Assembly (NCBI GenBank): GCA_027061855.1
Contig: JAMOVT010000097.1
Coordinates: 1 to 45,828 of the forward strand
Source: Flavobacteriales bacterium
GTDB taxonomy: Bacteria > Bacteroidota > Bacteroidia > Flavobacteriales > Flavobacteriaceae
DNA length: 45,828 bases
Direction: 5' to 3'
The position numbers were made by a program, and so were the translations under genes. Position 1 is the stretch's first letter, and each line of letters begins with the position of its first letter. The notes beneath the pieces were generated by a model. That model was not told where the DNA came from, searched no databases, and was given only the letters and a program-made list of their open reading frames with translations. Positions 35,457 to 42,830 of this stretch are shown here, piece after piece.

Positions 35457-36061
35457 AAAGGTTTTTTTATCTGTTTATCGGAATTATTATCGGAATTATC
35501 TTGAGTTTGCTTTATTTTGAGAAGAAGAAAAATCAGGAAATCCAACAGCAGAGCCATGTAATTTTGGAAAACATACGAAATATGAATAAAATGATCGTTT
35601 CCGAAGCCTATTTTAATCAGGTGTATTCCTATTCGGATTCTGATAAATATTTATTTGATATGCTCAATTTCGATAAAAATGTAGTTCTTTTGGTCAATGC
35701 CAAAGCACAGGTAAGTTATGACTTGAATAAAATGAAAATAGAAGTGGATTCCCTGCATAAAATTATCAAGATTTCGCATATACCGAAAGAAGAAATCAAT
35801 ATCATTCCCGACATAAGATATTATAATCTGGAACAAAGCAGTTTCAATAGTTTTACCAAAGACGAATTGAATGAAATCAATCGCAATGCTATAGCGCAAA
35901 TAAAAGAAAGTATCGATCTGAACGGAGTTAGAAAAAAAGCAAAAAATCAATTACTAAAAAACCTTCGTAATCTCTATGTGTTGAGTAAAAGCTACGGATG
36001 GAAGGTGGAAGAATCACCGGACTTTAAAGAATTTAAAAATGCTTTTTCTATGCAGCAGTAA
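35453..36061 (+). CDS. DUF4230 membrane-anchored protein
   Basis: 202 residues: one N-terminal membrane helix (FFYLFIGIIIGIILSLLYF), then a DUF4230-like domain (VILENIRNMNKMIVSEAYF, NVVLLVNAKAQVSYDLNKM, EINIIPDIRYYNLEQSSFNS) with a helical C-terminus ending in VLSKSYGWKVEES. The domain is widespread in Bacteroidota and has no assigned function. The ATGA overlap with the penicillin-acylase gene suggests translational coupling. The next gene converges 11 bases after its stop. Confidence 0.82.
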   Translation: MKRFFYLFIGIIIGIILSLLYFEKKKNQEIQQQSHVILENIRNMNKMIVSEAYFNQVYSYSDSDKYLFDMLNFDKNVVLLVNAKAQVSYDLNKMKIEVDSLHKIIKISHIPKEEINIIPDIRYYNLEQSSFNSFTKDELNEINRNAIAQIKESIDLNGVRKKAKNQLLKNLRNLYVLSKSYGWKVEESPDFKEFKNAFSMQQ

Positions 36062-36072
36062 CTTTAAAAATT

Positions 36073-36510
36073 TTATTCCAGTAATTTTAAAAGGATTCTG
36101 TTTTGCTTATAAATATTTCGTAAACGTGCTTTTAGGCTAATTGCCGGGTTCTCGTAATCTTTTTTAAGATAAGAGATTTTAAGATATTGACTTTCAATCA
36201 ATTTTTCAAAATCATATCCGGCTACATATTTAAGTTTAAATTCTTTTGCAAGTTCTTCCGACACTTTTTTATGACAAATCAATTTATAAGGAATATCATA
36301 TTTAATGGCTGCCGAAAGTTCATTGATTTCCAGCATCTCGATAATTTTCTTTCTTCGTTTGTCATCTACCGGTTTGGATTGCTCTATTTCTTTGAGGAAT
36401 TTTCTGTTTAGTTTCAGCTCCGTTTTCAAAGCTTTTTTAATAGAGCTTACTTTTCCTTTTAATTTTGAAGCATCACGGGTAACATCATATATTTCTTTGA
36501 TTATACTCAT
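36073..36510 (-). CDS. Unknown basic protein, co-oriented with btpA-like gene
   Basis: 145 residues that I do not recognise. It is soluble and Lys/Glu-rich, with a helical first half (IYDVTRDASKLKGKVSSIKKA, FLKEIEQSKPVDDKRRKK), a short strand-rich centre (IPYKLICHKKVSEELAKEF, YVAGYDF) and a basic helical end (LRNIYKQNRILLKLLE). No signal peptide. One Cys. It lies 13 bases after the btpA-like stop on the same strand, so is probably in its operon. Its stop is 11 bases from the DUF4230 stop on the other strand. Confidence 0.55.
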   Translation of the reverse strand: MSIIKEIYDVTRDASKLKGKVSSIKKALKTELKLNRKFLKEIEQSKPVDDKRRKKIIEMLEINELSAAIKYDIPYKLICHKKVSEELAKEFKLKYVAGYDFEKLIESQYLKISYLKKDYENPAISLKARLRNIYKQNRILLKLLE

Positions 36511-36523
36511 ATTTTATAAATTG

Positions 36524-37333
36524 TTAGTTTCTATACCGGTATACTTTTTCCATAAAGTTTTTAATTTTAGAAGGTTCAAGTTCATTTTTCCAATATCCCC
36601 CTTTTTTAAAATACGATCCCACAATAAAGGCATCTGCATAAGGTAAATAATCCGAAATATTGTTTTCATTTATACCTGAACCGATTATTACCGGCAAGTC
36701 CGTATTTTCTTTCACGGCTTTTACTTCTTCCAGATTTGCTTTCTCTCCCGTATGTGATCCTGTTATTATCAAGCCGTCGGATGCAAAAAATTCTGCTGCT
36801 TTTCCCATTTCCACAATATCCAAATCTGCGGTTACGGCATGGGAACTATGCTTCTTTTTTATGTCGGTAAAAACGGCAATTTCTTCGGCCTCAATATGTT
36901 TCCTGTGGCGTAAAATTTCTGCTGCTTGCGCATCGATATAACCTTCATCGGCAATATGTCCGAAAACAAATCCTTCAGCACGTATAAAATCAGCACCTGC
37001 TGCTTTGGCAACCGAAAGAGCCTGAATGTTGGCACCCGCTAAAACTTGAATTCCCAAAGGCAAGGCGGTATTTTGTTTTATTTCATAAGCAATAATAGAC
37101 ATCATGGCTACAATTTCGGGGGAAACTTTATTTTTTTGATAAGGAATATCATGCATATTTTCAATCATCAAGGCATCGATTCCGGCTGCTTTATATACAT
37201 AAGCTTCTTGCAAAGCCGCTTCAATGATTTTTTCGGGAGCAAGCAAACCAAAAGGAGTCCCGGGGAGCGCTTTCAGATGAATCATTCCGATAATAGGAGT
37301 ATCGACTTGAAAAATTTGACTGAATTTATCCAT
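36524..37333 (-). CDS. BtpA/SgcQ-family TIM-barrel protein
   Basis: 269 residues. The opening VDTPIIGMIHLKALPGTP and later blocks MIENMHDIPY, LPLGIQVLAGAN, DFIRAEGFVFGHIADEGYIDAQA, VFTDIKKKHSSHAVT and ITGSHTGEKANLEEVKAVKE match the BtpA/SgcQ family. BtpA was named for photosystem I stability in cyanobacteria; SgcQ sits in an E. coli sugar operon. The fold is phosphate-binding TIM-barrel-like, so an aldolase or isomerase of a sugar phosphate is plausible, but no reaction is established. The head-to-head arrangement with psuK (54 bases) hints at nucleoside or ribose metabolism (inference). Confidence 0.85.
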   Translation of the reverse strand: MDKFSQIFQVDTPIIGMIHLKALPGTPFGLLAPEKIIEAALQEAYVYKAAGIDALMIENMHDIPYQKNKVSPEIVAMMSIIAYEIKQNTALPLGIQVLAGANIQALSVAKAAGADFIRAEGFVFGHIADEGYIDAQAAEILRHRKHIEAEEIAVFTDIKKKHSSHAVTADLDIVEMGKAAEFFASDGLIITGSHTGEKANLEEVKAVKENTDLPVIIGSGINENNISDYLPYADAFIVGSYFKKGGYWKNELEPSKIKNFMEKVYRYRN

Positions 37334-37387
37334 AAAGATTGGAAATTTGGAGATTATCTTGTAAATTTATGAAAATTTTATCTCTTT

Positions 37388-38320
37388 ATGATCGAGCCAA
37401 CCCAAATCATCGTTGCCGGTGCTGCAAATGTGGATATCATCGGTTTTCCCGAAGAAAAATTAATCATGAGAGATGCCAATATCGGTAGCATGGAAATAGG
37501 AACCGGTGGAGTGGGAAGAAATATTGCACAAAATTTGGTTTTATTGGGTTTTGAAGTCTATCTCGCTACATTGTTTGGCGATGACCCATTGAGTAAATAT
37601 TTGGTCAAAGCTTGTAATGAAGACCGGATCAATATTTCAGATAGTTTGCTGATTAAAAACCAAAAAGTATCGAGTTTTATCGCTATACTGGATGAAACAA
37701 ATGATTTGGCCGTGGGGATTTCTGCTATGGATATTTTCAATGAAGAAAACTGCCTAAGTTTAGTACAAAATATTCTTCCTACACGAGAACCCGATTATTT
37801 TGTAATGGAAACCAATTTGGAAGCCCCCGCCTTAAAAAAAATCACGGAAAAGTTCAAAGGAAACAAATTTATATTGGATACTGTTTCGGGAAGAAAAGCT
37901 CTTCGTGCCAAAAAAGTTTTGCAAGATTTATACATCTTAAAAACCAATCAACTCGAAGCGGAAATATTAAGCGGAATCAAAGTCAATGAAAAAGAAGACC
38001 TCGAAAAGATGATTAGATATTTTTTGGATAAAGGAGTGAAAAAAGTCTTTATAACCTTGGGAAAAAAAGGAGTCATTTATGGAGATGAAAATCAAATCGG
38101 CTTTAAAGATTCCATCACTTCAAAGGTTGTCAATACCATTGGAGCGGGAGATGCTTTTGTCGCCGGTTTAATCTATGCCGATAATCTTGAACTGCCGCTT
38201 GACCAAATGGCTTTATTCGGAATGGCGGCGGCAGCCATAACCGTTCAAAACAAAAAAACAGTAAATCCCGAAATGAGTATTCAAAAAATCCAACAAATTC
38301 TTGCCAATGTCCCTTCATAA
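37388..38320 (+). CDS. psuK: PfkB-family kinase, probable pseudouridine kinase
   Basis: 310 residues. PfkB signatures: IEIGTGGVGRNIAQNLVLLG-type glycine-rich motif (about 37-53) and NTIGAGDAFVAGLI with catalytic Asp255. The alpha/beta core and lid are of the ribokinase fold. PfkB kinases are often ambiguous, but this one directly precedes and overlaps a pseudouridine-5'-phosphate glycosidase by 14 bases, so PsuK (pseudouridine to pseudouridine 5'-phosphate) is the best reading. Alternatives are a ribokinase-like enzyme of another nucleoside. It diverges from the btpA-like gene with a 54-base gap that should hold both promoters, though I see no clear consensus there. Confidence 0.82.
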   Translation: MIEPTQIIVAGAANVDIIGFPEEKLIMRDANIGSMEIGTGGVGRNIAQNLVLLGFEVYLATLFGDDPLSKYLVKACNEDRINISDSLLIKNQKVSSFIAILDETNDLAVGISAMDIFNEENCLSLVQNILPTREPDYFVMETNLEAPALKKITEKFKGNKFILDTVSGRKALRAKKVLQDLYILKTNQLEAEILSGIKVNEKEDLEKMIRYFLDKGVKKVFITLGKKGVIYGDENQIGFKDSITSKVVNTIGAGDAFVAGLIYADNLELPLDQMALFGMAAAAITVQNKKTVNPEMSIQKIQQILANVPS

Positions 38321-39224
38321 TTATATTGAAATTCATCCCGAAGTACAATATGCCATCGATCATCATCAAGCCGTAGTAGCTCTCGAATCTACAATTATTT
38401 CCCACGGAATGCCCTATCCAAAAAATTTGGAAACCGCACTATCTGTTGAAGAAACCGTGCGTAAAGAAGGAGCTGTTCCTGCAACCATCGCATTGATAAA
38501 CGGAAAATTTAAAATCGGGTTGACTACCGAAGAAATAAAGTTTTTGGCTCAAGAAGGCACAAAAGTAATTAAAGCAAGTCGAAGGGATTTGCCGGTAATC
38601 CTCTCACAAAAAAAGACAGGAGCTACCACCGTTGCCGCCACAATGATTGGAGCCCGATTGGCAGGAATTCCGGTGTTTGCTACCGGAGGAATCGGAGGAG
38701 TACATAGAAATGCTCAACAGACTTTTGATATTTCCGCCGACTTGTTTGAACTTTCACGCACTAATGTTGCCGTCGTCTGTGCAGGAATAAAATCCATATT
38801 GGACATCGGTTTAACGTTAGAAGTGCTTGAAACTTACGGTGTACCTGTTTGGGGATATCAGACGAATGAACTCCCCGCTTTTTATACGCGTGAATCGGGA
38901 TTTTCTGTCGATTATCGCATGAATACTCCCGAAGAAATCGCCGCTGCGCTTAAAGCAAAATGGGAAACAATAATAGAAGGAGGTGTGGTAATAGCCAATC
39001 CGGTTCCGGAAAAATTCTCCTTAAACAAAGAAATAATGTCGAGGGCCATCGAAAAAGCTTTAATAGAACACGACAAGAAAGGAATTAAAGGAAAAGAAAG
39101 CACTCCTTTTCTTCTTGCAAAAATAAAGGAACTCACTCAAGGAGAAAGTCTGGTTTCCAATATAGAACTCGTCCTGAACAATGCACGATTGGCAGCGCAA
39201 ATTGCACGTGCTTATTTGAAGTAA
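38307..39224 (+). CDS. psuG: Pseudouridine-5'-phosphate glycosidase
   Basis: 305 residues. Splits the C-C glycosidic bond of pseudouridine 5'-phosphate, releasing uracil and ribose 5-phosphate. Family motifs are present: VALESTIISHGMPYPKN with a catalytic Glu (E27), KTGATTVAATMIGARLAGI, VFATGGIGGVHRNA then QQTFDISADL (metal-binding Asp), CAGIKSILDIG (Schiff-base Lys), and PVWGYQTNELPAFYTRESGF. Length is normal. A TTG start at 38301 exists, but the ATG at 38307 is preferred. It overlaps psuK by 14 bases; together they form a two-step pseudouridine salvage or detoxification route. Confidence 0.93.
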   Translation: MSLHNYIEIHPEVQYAIDHHQAVVALESTIISHGMPYPKNLETALSVEETVRKEGAVPATIALINGKFKIGLTTEEIKFLAQEGTKVIKASRRDLPVILSQKKTGATTVAATMIGARLAGIPVFATGGIGGVHRNAQQTFDISADLFELSRTNVAVVCAGIKSILDIGLTLEVLETYGVPVWGYQTNELPAFYTRESGFSVDYRMNTPEEIAAALKAKWETIIEGGVVIANPVPEKFSLNKEIMSRAIEKALIEHDKKGIKGKESTPFLLAKIKELTQGESLVSNIELVLNNARLAAQIARAYLK

Positions 39225-39261
39225 AACTTTACTTGCGGCCCTTTATTTAAAACATTTTATG

Positions 39262-39269
39262 TACTTTTG
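39262..39269 (+). promoter_or_regulatory. -7 box for the receiver-ATP-grasp gene
   Basis: TACTTTTG matches TAnnTTTG, 29 bases before the ATG. A TTG lies 26 bases upstream, further than usual. Confidence 0.35.
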
Positions 39270-39298
39270 AATACATAAACCAGCCTATATTTTTTATC

Positions 39299-42268
39299 AT
39301 GCCTAAAACAAAAAAATTATTACAAAATTATCTCAATCGTGACAGCCGGATGCGTGATATTTACCACGATATGAGCCCTTATAAAGTAAAAGAAATCCTA
39401 TTGGTATCCAATCTCTACGATGCCTTTTCCATCAACAGGGACGGAAAATTTTCCGAAATTATGCTATATGATTACGGAAAGCTAAATCTTACCTCACTCC
39501 CCCGTATCACCGGAGTTTATTCTACGGAAGAAACCTTTGAGCAACTGGCGGTGAAAAATATTGATATGGTAGTGGTTACCATTGGGTTTAACCTTCATCG
39601 ACCTTTGAAAATTATCAAAAAAATAAAAGAAAAATACCCTGATTTACCTATTTTTATCCTTCTTAATAACACCAATCACCTCACCTATTTACAGGAAAAA
39701 CAACAAGAAACGGGCTTTGACAAAATTTTTGTATGGGACGGGGAATCACGCATTTTCTTTGCAATGATCAAATACCTCGAAGATTTAAAAAATGCCGAAA
39801 ATGACAGTCGTTTGGCCTCCGTGAGAATGATTTTGGTAGTGGAAGATAATCCGATTTTTTATTCCAATTATCTCAATATGCTTTATAAAATGGTTTTCAA
39901 ACAAACCAATAAAATTATTGAAGAAATCAAAATGGATAAACTTTATAAGGTATTGAAACTCCGGGCAAGACCCAAAATTCTTTTGGCTACCAATTATGAA
40001 GAAGCCATGGAGCTTTTTAAAAAATACAAAGACAATATTTTTGTTACCATTACCGATGTTCAATTTCCCAAAGAAGGAAAAATACAACCCGATACCGGTT
40101 TCCAGCTTATTCATGAAATAAGAAAAGAAAAGCCCGGTTTACCGATTGTGATGCTCTCTTCCGATGAAAAGCAAAAAGAAAAAGCCGCTTGTGAGAATAT
40201 CACTTTTATCGATAAAAACAGCGAAGATCTATACCAAAAATTAATTGAAGAAGTCAAACAGAAAATTGGTTTCGGTGATTTTATTTTTCGCGATAAAAAC
40301 GGCAAACCCATCGCCAAAGCCACTACCTTGAAAGAATTTGAAGAAATACTGAAAAAGATTCCCCAGGAAAGCATTGATTATCATGCCCGCAAAGACGATT
40401 TCTCATTATGGTTAATGGCACGCTCGGAAATTCAATTGGCCAAAATTCTTGAAGCCAAAAAAGCACACCATTTCAAAGATGCCGATGATATTAGAAATTA
40501 CATCTTGAACATGCTCAAAAAATACCGCGATGAAAAACCGCAAGGAAAAGTAGTGCCGTGGGAAGATGCCGATTGTAATAATGACAAGAACATTTTTCTC
40601 CTCTCCGACGGAGCCTACGGAGGAAAAGGAAGAGGACTGGCCTTTATCAATTCCTTATTATATAAAGCCGATTTGGCAAGCTCTCTCAAAGGATTAAAAA
40701 TCAAAATGCCCAAAACCGCCATTATCGGAGCGGATGAATTTGTGCGTTTTATCGAAGAGAATAACCTGCAAGATATCAAAGATAAAAACCTTTCCGACGA
40801 AGAAATAAATAAAATTTTTCTCAAAGCACGTTTGTCAAATGAACTAGTAAAAAAACTAGATGAATTATTGGATTGTTTTACAAAACCTTTGGCCGTCCGC
40901 TCGTCGGGTTTATTTGAAGACAGTTTGACCCAACCTTTTGCCGGTATTTTTGAAACCTATATCATCCCGAATAATCATCCGGAAAAAGATTTTCGTTTGC
41001 AACAGCTTATCGATGCGGTAAAATTGGTCTATGCCTCCACCTTCTCCAATATTGCCGTTAACTATGCAAAAGCCTTGAATCATAAACTCGGTGATGAAAA
41101 AATGTCTATTGTAATTCAAGAACTGGTGGGGCGTGAACACAACGGCCTTTACTATCCCGATATCAGCGGGGTGGCGCAATCTTATAATTATTATCCTTTT
41201 GCCTCGATGAAACCACGTGACGGTTTTGCCGTTTTGGCCATCGGATTGGGGACTTATGTGGTGGAAGGAGAAAAAGCCTTCCGGTTTGCTCCGAAGTATC
41301 CCAAAATCCAATTGAGCTCCATGGAAGATCAGATCAAGCAAAGTCAAACTTACTTTTATGCCGTCGATCTTAAAAATCCGAATATAAATTTGCTGGAAGG
41401 ACCTTATACGGCCATAAAAAAAGTGGATATATATGATGCCATCTCTCATGGGACACTGAATCATTTGGTTTCAACCTATGATTACAATAATGATATGATG
41501 TATCCCGGCGTAGATGAAAACGGAATGTTGGTGACCAATTTTGCCAGCATTTTACAAAATGATTACATTCCGTTACCCGAAATGATTCAAATGGTGCTGG
41601 ATAATCTGAAACAAGCCTTTGACACCCCTGTGGAAATAGAATTTGCCGTAGATCTTGCTCCCGATGAAGACGGAGATGCCACTTTCTATATCCTTCAAGT
41701 AAAACCTCTATTAATCCCTACGGAAGATTATAGTTTTAAACCGGAACAACTCGACAAAGAACGCTTGATTCTCTATGCCGAAAAAAGTATGGGAAATGGT
41801 AAAATTAATACTATCCGGGATATTATTTTTGTAAAAAATGAAAATTTTGACAAGACCCAAACCATGGAAATGGCAGAAGAAATAAATCAAATCAATCAAA
41901 AATTTCCCGAATCAAAAAATTATATTCTTATTGGTCCCGGTCGTTGGGGAACGCGCGATCGTTTTATAGGAATCCCCGTGAATTGGACACATATATCCAA
42001 AGCAAAAGTAATCGTAGAGACCAGTTTGGACGGTTTCCCCTTGGATGCCTCTTCAGGCTCGCATTTCTTTCATAATTTAACGACTTTAAACATCGCTTAT
42101 TTCTCCGTTTTTCTGGATAGAGATCCCAAAGCCATTAATTATGATATCTTGAACTCTGCGGAAGTGGTGGAAGAAACGAAGTATTTTAAGCATGTTCGTT
42201 TTGATAAACCGGTCGAAGTAATAATAGACGGAAAAAAACGACGGGGAGCCATTTTAAAAGGAAAATAA
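39299..42268 (+). CDS. Receiver-domain/PEP-pyruvate-binding ATP-grasp fusion protein
   Basis: 989 residues. N-terminal region (about 30-165) looks like a degenerate receiver domain (KEILLVSNLYDAF, DMVVVTIGF, PIFILLNN). A second, complete receiver follows (about 176-325): acidic pocket E182/D183 in VVEDN, phosphoacceptor D253 in TITDVQFP, S287 in VMLSSDE and K306 in FIDKNS. After a helical linker (335-420), a PPDK N-terminal ATP-grasp domain spans about 430-805 with GAYGGKGRGLAF (K443), LAVRSSGLFEDS (R534), VEIEFAVD and YILQVKPL (Q800). The C-terminal 185 residues carry GPGRWGTRDRF (879-889) and SHFFHNL (921-927), a block I recall from similar fusions. The phospho-His swivel and the PEP barrel of PPDK/PEP synthase are absent, so it cannot run the full reaction alone. 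Confidence 0.85.
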   Translation: MPKTKKLLQNYLNRDSRMRDIYHDMSPYKVKEILLVSNLYDAFSINRDGKFSEIMLYDYGKLNLTSLPRITGVYSTEETFEQLAVKNIDMVVVTIGFNLHRPLKIIKKIKEKYPDLPIFILLNNTNHLTYLQEKQQETGFDKIFVWDGESRIFFAMIKYLEDLKNAENDSRLASVRMILVVEDNPIFYSNYLNMLYKMVFKQTNKIIEEIKMDKLYKVLKLRARPKILLATNYEEAMELFKKYKDNIFVTITDVQFPKEGKIQPDTGFQLIHEIRKEKPGLPIVMLSSDEKQKEKAACENITFIDKNSEDLYQKLIEEVKQKIGFGDFIFRDKNGKPIAKATTLKEFEEILKKIPQESIDYHARKDDFSLWLMARSEIQLAKILEAKKAHHFKDADDIRNYILNMLKKYRDEKPQGKVVPWEDADCNNDKNIFLLSDGAYGGKGRGLAFINSLLYKADLASSLKGLKIKMPKTAIIGADEFVRFIEENNLQDIKDKNLSDEEINKIFLKARLSNELVKKLDELLDCFTKPLAVRSSGLFEDSLTQPFAGIFETYIIPNNHPEKDFRLQQLIDAVKLVYASTFSNIAVNYAKALNHKLGDEKMSIVIQELVGREHNGLYYPDISGVAQSYNYYPFASMKPRDGFAVLAIGLGTYVVEGEKAFRFAPKYPKIQLSSMEDQIKQSQTYFYAVDLKNPNINLLEGPYTAIKKVDIYDAISHGTLNHLVSTYDYNNDMMYPGVDENGMLVTNFASILQNDYIPLPEMIQMVLDNLKQAFDTPVEIEFAVDLAPDEDGDATFYILQVKPLLIPTEDYSFKPEQLDKERLILYAEKSMGNGKINTIRDIIFVKNENFDKTQTMEMAEEINQINQKFPESKNYILIGPGRWGTRDRFIGIPVNWTHISKAKVIVETSLDGFPLDASSGSHFFHNLTTLNIAYFSVFLDRDPKAINYDILNSAEVVEETKYFKHVRFDKPVEVIIDGKKRRGAILKGK

Positions 42269-42270
42269 AT

Positions 42271-42825
42271 TTATTTCCATTGAAGCGTTTCCAATAATCT
42301 TTGTACATCATGCCGGATGTATTCCACCGCCGGCATGATGGAATCATAATTGGGCTGTGCATAGAAATACAAAGAGCCGTTGAGAAAATGCCTTGTACTG
42401 TCGGTAGCATGAAATTGAATTTGCGAAGCGGCATTCCCCGTTACCAAATTGATACTCCCGAAAACTCTTTCTTTCTCATTGACAAAATCCCTTCTGATAA
42501 TCTCATCGGCTTTGATGGTATGTTCAAAAGTAAATTTCTCGGCATCACGAAGCAATGAATCCAGATTGTTTTTTACGGGATAATAGGTCAAATATATTTT
42601 GGCTTTCATACTCGGGTAAAGCAAATTAAATTTCTCCGGGTTGATTTTTTCTACGGAAGCATATTTGTTTTTTTCAAAGCGCAAATGATCAAGATTTATC
42701 TTCTCATATTCCGGTTTCGGATATTCCAAACGGAGTTGTGCTTTGGGTTTGGGAATAGCTTCACCGTCCTTACATGAAAAAGCAAGTATGAAAATGGAAA
42801 AGAAGACCGATATTTTTAATTTCAT
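42271..42825 (-). CDS. gldD: Gliding motility lipoprotein GldD
   Basis: 184 residues; lipoprotein signal ending in ILAFSC (Cys18). It has the GldD body: PKPKAQLRLEYPKPEY, AKIYLTYYPVKNNLDSLL, FVNEKERVFGSINLVTGNAAS, DSTRHFLNGSLYFYAQP and the terminal RLLETLQWK. In Flavobacterium johnsoniae, GldD is needed for gliding, and the gld system is linked to type IX secretion. Whether this organism glides cannot be told from one gene. It follows leuS by 5 bases and is probably co-transcribed. Its stop lies 2 bases from the stop of the convergent receiver-ATP-grasp gene. Confidence 0.93.
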   Translation of the reverse strand: MKLKISVFFSIFILAFSCKDGEAIPKPKAQLRLEYPKPEYEKINLDHLRFEKNKYASVEKINPEKFNLLYPSMKAKIYLTYYPVKNNLDSLLRDAEKFTFEHTIKADEIIRRDFVNEKERVFGSINLVTGNAASQIQFHATDSTRHFLNGSLYFYAQPNYDSIMPAVEYIRHDVQRLLETLQWK

Positions 42826-42830
42826 TTGGG

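Noticed and set aside
38301-38306. TTG start for psuG
   Set aside because: The ATG two codons later fits better and keeps the family N-terminus.
40910-41464. 184-codon minus-strand open frame opposite the ATP-grasp gene
   Set aside because: Antisense shadow of a conserved coding region with no start context or neighbour.
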